A stretch of 13,456 bases of DNA from an uncultured Planctomycetaceae bacterium (GTDB lineage Bacteria; Planctomycetota; Planctomycetia; Pirellulales; Pirellulaceae): the NCBI GenBank assembly GCA_903927685.1, contig CAIYOB010000174.1, forward strand, positions 1 to 13,456, written 5' to 3'. Positions 1-7,648 of this stretch are shown piece after piece. How positions within the stretch are numbered: position 1 is the stretch's first letter; each line of letters opens with the position of its first letter. Under the pieces are notes generated by a model. That model saw only the letters and a list, made by a program, of their open reading frames with translations, was not told the origin of the DNA and ran no database searches. The position numbers and the translations under genes are program-made.

Positions 1-1
1 C

Positions 2-457
2 GGGCAAATCTTCTACGTGACGCCGTACGCCGAACAAGGCCGGGCGTACCGGCTGGAGACCGACGGGCGGGACATCCGGCCGGAACAGGTCTGGCAGGCG
101 CCGCTGGACACGGTCACCGGAAGCGGCGTGCTGGTTGACCAGACGCTGTTCACTGCCGGCTATCGGCAGGACAAGTTCTGGTTCGCCGTGGACTGGCCGA
201 GCGGCCAGACCCGGCACGAATTGAAGGAGTTCACCACGGGCGCGGCGGTGTTCGCGGACGGGCGTCTGTACATCTTTGACGAAAAAGGCACGGCCGGGCT
301 GGTCCGGCCCGCGGAGCGCGGGTTGGAGGTTGCCGGCCGCCTGCAACTGGTCGCGGACCGCGTCCGCGACGCCTGGGCGCATCCCGTGTTGCTGGACGGC
401 CGCCTGTACCTGCGCTACCACGACACGCTGTGGTGCCTGGATGTCCGCGGCCGCTGA
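2..457 (+). CDS. PQQ-like beta-propeller repeat protein, C-terminal part (5' end outside window)
   Basis: The reading frame is open from base 2 and ends at TGA 455-457. It encodes about 151 residues of a longer protein; the GTG at base 17 is an internal codon, because the in-frame sequence before it (GQIFYV) continues the same beta-strand pattern. Repeated short strands of the type GxLYL/GRLYIFD, with Gly-Xaa-Leu-Tyr turns spaced 40-60 residues apart, are characteristic of PQQ-like beta-propeller blades; the last strand (DTLWCLDVRG) closes the propeller. Proteins of this kind in planctomycetes are usually secreted, and are either BamB-like or quinoprotein-like binding proteins. Nothing in this fragment shows an enzyme active site, so only the fold is called. 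Its stop codon lies 11 bases from the stop of the convergent DUF1080 gene. Confidence 0.7.
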   Translation, partial: GQIFYVTPYAEQGRAYRLETDGRDIRPEQVWQAPLDTVTGSGVLVDQTLFTAGYRQDKFWFAVDWPSGQTRHELKEFTTGAAVFADGRLYIFDEKGTAGLVRPAERGLEVAGRLQLVADRVRDAWAHPVLLDGRLYLRYHDTLWCLDVRGR

Positions 458-468
458 CTTCGACTTCG

Positions 469-1281
469 CTACAGCCGCCGAATCCAGATATTCCGGAACC
501 GGACCGGGCAATGGTGAGCCCCGAAGGCCAAGGGGCCCTTGGCCGGGACGCCGTCGTAGGTGGCCAAGCCGGCGTGAGGCGTCGTGCCGTAGATCTCCTG
601 ATTCAAGTGCACCAGCACGCCGTTGTGGAACATCGTCAGCCGCGCCGGTGCGGTCAGCTTGCCGGCCTCGTCAAACTTCGGCGCGAGGAAGACGATGTCA
701 TACGTCTGCCACTCGCCGGGCTTACGGCTGGCATTGACCAGCGGCGGCGTCTGCGCGTAGACCGCTGCCGCCTGGCCGTCGGGGTAGATTTTGACCGAAG
801 ACGAATCGAAGACCTGCACCTCGATCACCCCCAGCAGGAACACGCCGTTGTTGCCGCGATTCCAGACGCTTTCCGCGGGCTCCGTCGGCACCAGCCACTC
901 CAAGTGCACCTGGCAGTCGCCGAACTCTTCATTCGTCTGCAGCGGGCCCTCGGTGGCCACCAGGCAACCGTTCTCGACCTGCCACTGGTTCGGAGCCCAC
1001 TGATCCAGTCCGTGGCCATCGAACAGCACCAACGCATCGGACGGGGCGGCCGCCTGTTCTGCGGCGGTCAACGGCCCCGGCGTGACCACTGGCGGCGCCG
1101 GGCGGTCCGGATCATGGACGTGAAACCCCGACCAGGGCTGAAGTGGCGTGTCCTTGTACCCGAACACGCCGGACCCGTCTCGGGCGTTGATCAGTTCGTG
1201 TTTCTGCGCCTGGGCTCGGGTGGGCCAGCCCACCAGAACCGCGGCGAGGGCAACCAGGACAACCGTACATCGGTGCGTCAT
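469..1281 (-). CDS. Secreted DUF1080 protein (3-keto-disaccharide hydrolase / LamG-like family)
   Basis: This is a 270-residue protein with an N-terminal signal peptide (residues 1 to about 25: MTHRC, a hydrophobic VVLVALAAVLVGW core, then an Ala-Xaa-Ala cleavage region). The DUF1080 domain spans about residues 84-270. It starts with LFDGHGLDQW, has the family hallmark GNNGVFLLGVIEVQVFDS at 143-160, and ends with PVRFRNIWIRRL. The family has a concanavalin-like beta-sandwich; some members hydrolyse 3-keto-glucosides, and planctomycete genomes carry many copies. The start is an ATG at 1281-1279 with GGAG nine bases upstream. Residues 27-83 form a proline-rich linker before the domain. The substrate cannot be read from the sequence. 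It probably acts in the periplasm or outside the cell on carbohydrate. It is transcribed alone, converging on the beta-propeller gene. Confidence 0.88.
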   Translation of the reverse strand: MTHRCTVVLVALAAVLVGWPTRAQAQKHELINARDGSGVFGYKDTPLQPWSGFHVHDPDRPAPPVVTPGPLTAAEQAAAPSDALVLFDGHGLDQWAPNQWQVENGCLVATEGPLQTNEEFGDCQVHLEWLVPTEPAESVWNRGNNGVFLLGVIEVQVFDSSSVKIYPDGQAAAVYAQTPPLVNASRKPGEWQTYDIVFLAPKFDEAGKLTAPARLTMFHNGVLVHLNQEIYGTTPHAGLATYDGVPAKGPLAFGAHHCPVRFRNIWIRRL

Positions 1282-1628
1282 CGCTTGTGTCTCCTTGTTG
1301 GTCGTTTCGAGGAACGCATCCCGCCAATCTACCGCGGCCAGTCGCGCGGCTCAAGCACACAGCCGACAACACATCCGACAATGGCTTTGCCGTAGCGCCG
1401 ATTCCACGGACTGTTTGAACTCGCTAAACTAACGTTCTGTTTGGGGGGCAACCGTCTCGTGCGGATTCGGCACACGCAGGTGACCAGGGGCGCACCGAAA
1501 ACCGCAGAGTCCGAAGACTGCCCCGCCACGACACGCCGCCGGTCCGGACGCGGCAAGCACGTCATGTGGTACGATCAAGCACTGACCGCGAGGGAACCCT
1601 CGCAAGATATCGACACGAGGTTCGTAAG
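1282..1628. other. Intergenic region between divergent DUF1080 gene and ATPase gene
   Basis: These 347 bases separate two divergently transcribed genes and must hold both promoters. It contains the ribosome binding site of the DUF1080 gene (just beyond 1281 on the minus strand) and a GAGG at 1617-1620, eight bases before the ATPase start. A T-rich patch lies around 1410-1445, and TACGAT at 1570-1575 resembles a -10 box for the ATPase, but without a convincing -35. Short ORFs crossing the region have no recognisable protein pattern. Confidence 0.5.
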
Positions 1629-2921
1629 ATGGCAAAGATCGAAGGAATACGCATCCGCAACTTCCGCGCTCTGCGGGACGTCACGCTCGGCAAGCTGTGG
1701 AACCTGCAGCAGGCCGCGCCTCTGACGGCGATGACCGCGGTCATCGGCAAGAACGGGGTCGGGAAGAGCACGCTGTTCGACGCCTTCGGTTTTCTGGCTG
1801 ACTGCCTGAAGACAGGCGTCGAGGAAGCGTGCGATTTGCGCGGCCGGGGCGGCTTCGACCGCCTCCGCTCCCAAGGCGTCAGCGGGCCCATCGAATTCGA
1901 CGTGTACTACAAAGAAGATACCAATGCGCGGCCCATTACCTACGAACTGGCCATTGATGCCGATTCGACAGGGCGGCCGTACGTGCAGAAGGAACGCCTT
2001 CGGCAGCGGCGGAAAGGCCAGACGCGTGGGTGGCCATTCTCGTTCCTCCTGCTGAATGACGGCCAGGGAATTGCGTGGAGGGGCGAAAAAGAAGGCCGGC
2101 AGTTCGCAGAGGATGAGCGGCAGTTGGATTTGTTCGGGCTGATGGAATCCATCCGTGTGATCGGCGATCCCGAAGAAGGCAAGGAAACGGAACTTGTCGA
2201 GTTGGAGGATCGACGCAAGCTCGGAATCGCGACCCTGGGGGCGCTGAAGCAGCATCCTCGGATCGCTACGTTCCGCCGCTTCATTGAGGGTTGGTATCTG
2301 AGCTATTTCACGCCCGATGCGGCTCGCAGCCTGCCCTTGGCGGGTCCGCAGAAGCATTTGAACATGCATGGAGACAACCTCGGCAACGTCGTCCAGTTCA
2401 TGGAGCGGGAACACCCGAAAAGGCTGCGGGCGATCCTGGACGGGATCGCCGCGAAGATTCCCGGCATCGACAAAATCGACACGGATAAGACTCTGGATGG
2501 AAGACTCCTGCTGCGATTCAACGACCAGGGTTTCCAGGATCCGTTCTATGCACAGCAGATGTCGGACGGGACGCTCAAAGTCTTCGCCTATCTGCTGCTG
2601 CTGAACGATCCGTCGCCGCCGCCGTTCTTGTGCATTGAGGAGCCGGAAAACGGTCTCTACCACAAACTTCTAGAGACCTTGGCGAACGAATTCCGTCAAC
2701 ACGCGACGGGGCAAAAAGGCGGCTCGCAGGTGTTTGTTACCACCCACCAACCGTACTTCGTCGACTCGCTTTCGCCGGAGGAGGTTTGGGTCCTGGAAAA
2801 AGGGGCTGACGGTTTTTCCAGCGTCCGCCGCGCCAGCGATGATCCGTTGGTCAAGAACATGGTCGCCCAAGGCCTGCCCCTGGGCGGCTTGTGGTACAGC
2901 GACTACCTGGATGCGAGGTGA
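1629..2921 (+). CDS. AAA15-type (SMC/OLD-like) ATP-binding protein
   Basis: A 430-residue ATPase of the RecF/OLD/SMC-like ABC-ATPase class. The N-terminus IEGIRIRNFRALRDVTL is the classic first strand of this family. Walker A is GKNGVGKST (residues 40-48). A signature-like MSDGTLKVFAYLL is at 311-323, Walker B is FLCIEEPENGL at 333-343 with the catalytic glutamates, and the H-loop histidine is in VFVTTHQPYFVD (H373). Residues 60-300 hold a charged insert instead of long coiled coils, so it is closer to AAA15 predicted ATPases than to SMC. The frame is open upstream to 1566, but the ATG at 1629 has GAGG eight bases upstream and begins at the conserved strand, so it is preferred. Such ATPases usually partner a nuclease or TOPRIM protein in defence modules; the next gene supports this. 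GC content is visibly lower than in the neighbours, suggesting acquisition by transfer. The cellular trigger is unknown. Confidence 0.87.
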   Translation: MAKIEGIRIRNFRALRDVTLGKLWNLQQAAPLTAMTAVIGKNGVGKSTLFDAFGFLADCLKTGVEEACDLRGRGGFDRLRSQGVSGPIEFDVYYKEDTNARPITYELAIDADSTGRPYVQKERLRQRRKGQTRGWPFSFLLLNDGQGIAWRGEKEGRQFAEDERQLDLFGLMESIRVIGDPEEGKETELVELEDRRKLGIATLGALKQHPRIATFRRFIEGWYLSYFTPDAARSLPLAGPQKHLNMHGDNLGNVVQFMEREHPKRLRAILDGIAAKIPGIDKIDTDKTLDGRLLLRFNDQGFQDPFYAQQMSDGTLKVFAYLLLLNDPSPPPFLCIEEPENGLYHKLLETLANEFRQHATGQKGGSQVFVTTHQPYFVDSLSPEEVWVLEKGADGFSSVRRASDDPLVKNMVAQGLPLGGLWYSDYLDAR

Positions 2922-2926
2922 CGCCA

Positions 2927-3169
2927 ATGCATTTGGAGATACTCGTCGAAGATCAGTCCGGAAAGAGAATGCTGGAAATCCTGATGCCCAAGATCATCGG
3001 CGATTCTCACACCTTTCGCATTCATTCCTACAAAGGCGTGGGACGCATCCCGCGGAACATGAAGGATGCCGATGATCCAAGCAAGCGGATTCTGCTCCAG
3101 AACCTCCCCAAACTGCTCAAGGGGTACGGCCACACCTTCTCCGGTTCCTCAGCAAGATTCAAGGACTGA
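2927..3169 (+). CDS. DUF4276-like protein, N-terminal fragment (truncated, probably decayed)
   Basis: An 80-residue ORF whose ATG at 2927 lies five bases after the ATPase stop, with GAGG at 2915-2918 overlapping that stop, so the two are one transcription unit. Residues 1-67 (MHLEILVEDQSGKRML, then HSYKGVGRIPRNMK, then LLKGYGHTFSG) read like the start of DUF4276 proteins, from recall of the family. Those are normally about 200 residues and continue with a strand carrying acidic residues. Here the family-like sequence stops after HTFSG, followed by about seven unrelated residues and TGA. The glutamate of ILVED could be the first acidic residue of a TOPRIM-like fold, but the expected Asp-Xaa-Asp strand is absent. 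No continuation is visible in any plus-strand frame before 3238, so a deletion fits better than a simple frameshift. It is probably inactive as a nuclease. Confidence 0.65.
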   Translation: MHLEILVEDQSGKRMLEILMPKIIGDSHTFRIHSYKGVGRIPRNMKDADDPSKRILLQNLPKLLKGYGHTFSGSSARFKD

Positions 3170-3237
3170 CAAGCGACACCTGATTCGCCGGGACGTGCCG
3201 GAGTATCCCCAAGGACCTGTTCCAAGCCCCCCGCCCC

Positions 3238-5016
3238 TCAGCGAGCCTCGTCGTCGCGCGGCTCCAGGAAGAAATCGCCGTAGTACTTGATGGGCAGATG
3301 GATGGCCGGCAAGGGCTTGCCGCTGATCCGTTCGACGCTCCACGCACAGGCGTACCCGATCTCCGTCTGGATGCCCGCGGGTTCGCTGAACAGTTCGAGC
3401 GTCGGCAAGGCCGAGGCGGCTTTCATGCGGCCGAGCGTGACGGCGGCCAGGCGGCGGACCAGTTCGTGCTCCGGTTGCGGCATCCCGGTGTCGGAGAGCC
3501 GTCCCTCCAACTCGGCAGCCAACTCCGCGACGGGCTGATCTGCGTGCAAGTGCCCCAAGCTCCAGATCGCGGCCGAGCGGGCCCTGACGATAGTCAAGTC
3601 CTTAGCGACAAACGTCCGCAGGAACGGTTCCGCGGGCTGGTACTTCTCCTGCCCGAAGAACTCGAGCAGATGTGCCAACTGGTGGTCCAGGTTGGGATCG
3701 CCTTGCAGCAGTTCCTCCCGCCGCTGGATCCGTTGGCGGGCGATTTCCAGCACGGGCTCAAGCGTCTGCGTGACCGCCAACCGTCGCAGTCCCCAAGCCG
3801 CGGCGACATAGACCTCGGCCCGTCCATGCTGCAACAGCTCCAGCAGGCGTTGGGACGCCGAATCCACGTCCAGGGTGGCCAGCAACACAATCGCTTGTTC
3901 CAACGCCGTCCACCGCTCGTCGCCTACCATCCGCTCGCCTTGGCGAATCACTTCCGGCCGCCAGTCCGGCGACTCGGCGAGCTTCTCCAGGAGCTGGCGT
4001 ACGTCGTCCCGCAGTCCCGGATCCGGGTCGGCCAGCACGCCGGCCAGCAAGCTCAGGTTCTCGGCCGACGGGCACGCGAACAAGGCTTGAGCAACCAACC
4101 GCCGCACGTTCACGTCGCCTCGGGCCAGCGTGGCCGCCGCCAGCGGAACGATCCGTGCGGGCTCCAACTCCAACAGCGGCTGCAGGGCGCTGGCCACGAC
4201 CGTCGAATCCGCATCGGCGACCATCTCAACCAGGAACGCCTTGGCCTGTGACGATCCGTGCGAGCGCAACATCCGGACGGCGACCAGGCGATCGACGATG
4301 TCCGGCGGCGGCTGCCGGGTGAGCAGTTGCCGCGCTACGGATTCCAGTTCTGCGCGGCGGATCTGCCCCAGCGCGGTGGCGGCGGCCAGACGCAGGTCCG
4401 CTGACTGGGACGGCGGCACCGCGATCTGCAGCAAATCCTTGACCGCCGCTTCGTCGCCCAGTTCGCCCAAGCCGCGGATCGCCAACATTCGCCGCCGCCG
4501 CTGGACGCCGTCGTCCCGCAAGCGGCTGCGCCAGACGTCGATCAAGGGCGCAAAACGCCAGCGGCCCAAGGCCGGTTCGGCCACTTGGGCCATATCCAGC
4601 CCGTCCGCTTGCGCGCGGTCGAACAGCGCTTGGGCCGCCGTGCGGGCCTCGAGGGCCACCAGGGCCTGGGCGGCCGTCAAGCGGACGACCAGTCGCGAGT
4701 CCTCGACCAGGTTCTTCGTCAGCGGCCCGACGGCGGCGTCCAGTCCCGGCAGGCCCCGCGGCCGGGCCCAGGCCAGCGTGCGCTGGGCTTGCTGCTTCAG
4801 GTCGCCCTCTGGCGATTCGAGCGCGGCCAGCCAGAGAGGCAGCACTCCTGTGGGAAACCGATACTCGATCGGCGGCAGTTCGATGACCGGATCGCTGAGC
4901 ATCGCGAAATCCAGTCGCGTCTGCGAAGGACTCCGGGCGCTGGCCGCCGCTGCCAGGACCGCCAAGCCCATCACGCCCGCCAAAACACGAAACTGCCAGG
5001 TTGCCTGTGTACTCAT
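3238..5016 (-). CDS. Secreted HEAT-repeat protein, last gene of ABC operon
   Basis: A 592-residue protein. The first 28 residues (MSTQATWQFR, then VLAGVMGLAVLAAAASA) form a signal peptide or membrane anchor. From about residue 60 to 565 it is built of paired amphipathic helices of HEAT type, for example RMLAIRGLGELGDEAAVKDL at 176-195, RLAAATALGQIR at 209-220 and RLAAVTLGRMKAASALPTLE at 522-541. It ends in a charged tail (FFLEPRDDEAR). No catalytic motif is visible, so a scaffold or protein-binding role is inferred. The ATG at 5016-5014 overlaps the permease stop as ATGA; there is no Shine-Dalgarno sequence, consistent with translational coupling. The frame extends upstream to 5382, but that part is antisense-of-frame sequence inside the permease gene. 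Being co-translated with an ABC exporter suggests it works with that complex on the outer face of the membrane. Confidence 0.82.
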   Translation of the reverse strand: MSTQATWQFRVLAGVMGLAVLAAAASARSPSQTRLDFAMLSDPVIELPPIEYRFPTGVLPLWLAALESPEGDLKQQAQRTLAWARPRGLPGLDAAVGPLTKNLVEDSRLVVRLTAAQALVALEARTAAQALFDRAQADGLDMAQVAEPALGRWRFAPLIDVWRSRLRDDGVQRRRRMLAIRGLGELGDEAAVKDLLQIAVPPSQSADLRLAAATALGQIRRAELESVARQLLTRQPPPDIVDRLVAVRMLRSHGSSQAKAFLVEMVADADSTVVASALQPLLELEPARIVPLAAATLARGDVNVRRLVAQALFACPSAENLSLLAGVLADPDPGLRDDVRQLLEKLAESPDWRPEVIRQGERMVGDERWTALEQAIVLLATLDVDSASQRLLELLQHGRAEVYVAAAWGLRRLAVTQTLEPVLEIARQRIQRREELLQGDPNLDHQLAHLLEFFGQEKYQPAEPFLRTFVAKDLTIVRARSAAIWSLGHLHADQPVAELAAELEGRLSDTGMPQPEHELVRRLAAVTLGRMKAASALPTLELFSEPAGIQTEIGYACAWSVERISGKPLPAIHLPIKYYGDFFLEPRDDEAR

Positions 5017-6674
5017 TGGGGCCGCGTCAGTTGATGAGTGCGAACAAAGACCAGCGCCAGAAACGCGGTGGATGCCAGCGTGGCAAACCACCAGCTGTTG
5101 GGAATCAATTGATAGTCGGCAAATCCCGGTGTGCGGATCACCGCCAACCCCGCGGCAATCGGGTTCAACGTCAGCGACCAGACCACGGTGCCGTGGCCGA
5201 AGGGCGAGTCGCGGAGCAGCCAGACCAACATCGTGCCGCCGCAGAAGAAGGCCAACGCGCCGTACGAGGCCGCGGTCGCCGTCGCCGTGCGGCTGAACAG
5301 ACTGCTCAAGGCGACGCTCAACGTCAGCGAGAAGACCGCGGTGAACGTCAGGCAGATCAGCACCTGGCGGATCTGCAGCCACATCGCCGGCTCGATGTAG
5401 ACCATGACCAGATAGCCGGGCAGCGTCGAGATCAGGATCAACAGGATCGGCCAGACCACGCTCGCCAGCTTGCCCGCCAGGATCTTGCGGGCGGACAGGG
5501 GCGTCATCTGCAGCAATCGCCAGCCGCCGCTTTCCACTTCGGAACTGATCAAGCCCGCCGCCAGGGCCGGCGTCAGCAGCACAATCAAGGCGCCCTGCAG
5601 CAGGACCATCAAGCCGCCGATCGTCTGTGGTCCCCAGTCCATCGAGCCCAGGCTGGCGACGTAGGTCAGCCCCAGCGACGCCATCATGCTGGCCGCCGCC
5701 AGCCGCAGCATCCAGTGCATGCGGCCGAACCGCCGACAGCGGAACTCCTTGACCATCACCGGATTCACCAGCGGCGCGATGGTCAGCTTGCGGCGCTGCG
5801 GGTCCACGACGAACAGCAACCGCCGTAGCGTGCGGACCGACCAGTGCCGTTCATCGGTGATCAGGCCCTGCGAGCGGGCGCGGTCGAACATGCGATGGTT
5901 CAGATGCAGGAGCGAGAGCACGGCAAACAACCCGGTGGCGGCCAGTCCGTAGACGACGGAACGCGTGGTCAGATCGCCGGCGGTGACCAGGCCTTTGGCG
6001 CCCACGCCGCTGTGCCCCAACAACTGCATCACGGCGGGAATCGGCGACAAGCACCGCAGTTGCTCGGCGAAATCCGCCTTCCAGCCCCCGCTGCCTTGCA
6101 GGAAATAGTGCGGTCCCAACGACACGACCGCCAGCAGCAGCACGCCCCCGTACGCGTACCGCAGCGCGGCATCGACGGAATGGACATAGGTGCTGACCAG
6201 CAGCGCCCAGGCGGTGTACTGGACGGCGACCAGCAGCAGGATGGCGTACAGCGGCAGCAGTTCGCCCGCCAGGGACACGCCGCCCATCGCATGGCACGCC
6301 GCCGCGGCCGGGAGACTGGTCAGCAACAGCAGCAGCACAAAGCCCAGGCTGCCGAGCAGCTTGCCGGCGTAGATCGACCAGGGCCGCAGCGGCGAATTGA
6401 GCAGCAGGATCAACGTCCCACGCTGTCTCTCGCGGACGATCGAGGTGGCGGGAAACGCGGGGGCCAACAGCAGCAGCGCGGCCAGCAGTCCGTAGCCGAA
6501 CAGCCGAAAGACCTTGTGCGCCGGCGCGCCGCTCAAGTCGACTTGAGCGTCGGACGGCCAGCCCAACAGGACCAGGGCCGAAAAGGCCACCGCGGTGGCG
6601 ATCATCGCCGCCGCCGCTCGCCGCCGACGGAGCGTCCCCAGGAATTCGCGTCGCACAATCGGATGGTTCCACAT
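5013..6674 (-). CDS. ABC-2 type transporter permease with two homologous halves
   Basis: A 553-residue polytopic inner-membrane protein with about a dozen hydrophobic segments. Each half starts with a cytoplasmic elbow-helix motif (HPIVRREFLGTLRRRR at 4-19 and NPVMVKEFRCRRFGR at 304-318). Each then has an ABC-2 signature segment: IVRERQRGTLILLLNSPL at 79-96 and ISSEVESGGWRLLQMTPL at 376-393, both followed by a GKL helix ending in LTSLP/ISTLP. One chain may therefore supply both permease halves for the ATPase encoded just upstream. The preferred start is the ATG at 6674, with GAGG nine bases upstream; a GTG at 6689 overlapping the ATPase stop (GTGA) is possible and would add five residues. The family includes GldF-like and antibiotic or polysaccharide exporters; the substrate is unknown. 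Confidence 0.88.
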   Translation of the reverse strand: MWNHPIVRREFLGTLRRRRAAAAMIATAVAFSALVLLGWPSDAQVDLSGAPAHKVFRLFGYGLLAALLLLAPAFPATSIVRERQRGTLILLLNSPLRPWSIYAGKLLGSLGFVLLLLLTSLPAAAACHAMGGVSLAGELLPLYAILLLVAVQYTAWALLVSTYVHSVDAALRYAYGGVLLLAVVSLGPHYFLQGSGGWKADFAEQLRCLSPIPAVMQLLGHSGVGAKGLVTAGDLTTRSVVYGLAATGLFAVLSLLHLNHRMFDRARSQGLITDERHWSVRTLRRLLFVVDPQRRKLTIAPLVNPVMVKEFRCRRFGRMHWMLRLAAASMMASLGLTYVASLGSMDWGPQTIGGLMVLLQGALIVLLTPALAAGLISSEVESGGWRLLQMTPLSARKILAGKLASVVWPILLILISTLPGYLVMVYIEPAMWLQIRQVLICLTFTAVFSLTLSVALSSLFSRTATATAASYGALAFFCGGTMLVWLLRDSPFGHGTVVWSLTLNPIAAGLAVIRTPGFADYQLIPNSWWFATLASTAFLALVFVRTHQLTRPQ

Positions 6675-6685
6675 AGTCGTTCGCC

Positions 6686-7648
6686 TCACGCCGCCGCGGG
6701 TGTCTCCTGCCGAGTCACGGTCAGGAAGGCGTCCTCCAAGTCCGACACCACGGCCCGGAACTGGGTCACCCGCACGCCGGCGCGGACCAGGTGCGCCAGG
6801 ACTTCGCCCAAGTCGTCGTCCGTACGGTTCGTCTCAAAGCGGACGATCGCTTCCGCCTCCGAAGCCACCACCAGCTCGTCGTCGCCCAGCGTTTCCTGCA
6901 AGGCACGCGTGGCCGGCTCCAGCTGGCCGCGGGACGGCAACTGAACCTCGATCAGCCGCTTCTGCCGGACCTGCTTCATGATCTCGTCCAGCGTCCCGCT
7001 GGCCCGCAGCCGGCCTTGGGTGATGATCGCCACGCGGTCGCAGATCCGCGACAATTCCGGCAGGATGTGGCTGGTGACGATCAGGGTCTTGCCCATCGCC
7101 GCCAGCCGCAGCAGCAGTTCGCGGATCTCGATCCGGGCTTGCGGGTCCAGTCCGTTGGCCGGCTCGTCCAGGATCAGCACTTGCGGATCGTGCAGCAGCG
7201 TGCGGGCGATCCCGATCCGCTGTTGCATGCCGTGGCTGAGCGTTTCCACAAAGCGGTCCGCCATGTAGCTGGAACCGGTGGTCTCCAGCACTTCGTCGAT
7301 CCGCTGCTTGCGCCGCTGCCAGGGGATCTTGAAGGCCGCGCCGAAGAAGTCCAGGTACTCGCGGACCCGCATGTTGTCGTACGAGCCGAACGTGTCCGGC
7401 ATGTAACCGACCAACTGCTTGATCTTGCGGGCCTCGCGGACGCAGTCCACGCCGGCGATCTGGGCCTGGCCGGACGTGGGCCGCGCCAGGCCGACCAGGA
7501 TCTTGATCGTGGTCGTCTTGCCGGCGCCGTTGGGGCCGATGAAGCCCAGGATCTGGCCTCGGTCCAGGGTGATGGACAAGCGGTCCAGCGCGGTCAATTC
7601 GCCGTACTTCTTGGTCAACTCGTGCGTCATTACCACCGGCTGGCTCAT
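6686..7648 (-). CDS. ABC transporter ATP-binding protein
   Basis: A 320-residue ABC ATPase of the ABC-2 exporter class (CcmA/GldA-like, COG1131). Walker A is GPNGAGKTT (38-46), the signature is LSHGMQQR (137-144), Walker B is VLILDEP (157-163), the D-loop is GLDP (166-169), and the H-loop histidine is H194 in TSHILPE. The usual Q-loop glutamine is replaced by aspartate in VGYMPDTFG (80-88), a variation I recall in planctomycete members. A C-terminal extension (about 225-320) has an alpha/beta regulatory pattern ending in VSDLEDAFLTVT. The ATG at 7648-7646 overlaps the stop of the upstream 830-residue gene as ATGA, with GGAG eight bases before it. The frame is open far upstream to 8602, but only in another frame of the accessory gene. 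It powers the permease encoded next to it. Confidence 0.93.
   Translation of the reverse strand: MSQPVVMTHELTKKYGELTALDRLSITLDRGQILGFIGPNGAGKTTTIKILVGLARPTSGQAQIAGVDCVREARKIKQLVGYMPDTFGSYDNMRVREYLDFFGAAFKIPWQRRKQRIDEVLETTGSSYMADRFVETLSHGMQQRIGIARTLLHDPQVLILDEPANGLDPQARIEIRELLLRLAAMGKTLIVTSHILPELSRICDRVAIITQGRLRASGTLDEIMKQVRQKRLIEVQLPSRGQLEPATRALQETLGDDELVVASEAEAIVRFETNRTDDDLGEVLAHLVRAGVRVTQFRAVVSDLEDAFLTVTRQETPAAA

Noticed and set aside
1575..2663. 362-codon minus-strand frame opposite the ATPase
   Set aside because: The plus strand carries intact ATPase motifs; the opposite frame has none.
4130..5296. 388-codon plus-strand frame opposite the HEAT and permease genes
   Set aside because: Rich in Ser, Arg, Ala and Pro with no fold pattern; it is the antisense shadow of high-GC coding sequence.
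5844..6944. 366-codon plus-strand frame opposite the permease and ABC ATPase
   Set aside because: Gln- and Arg-rich low-complexity translation with no motifs, opposite two clear genes.
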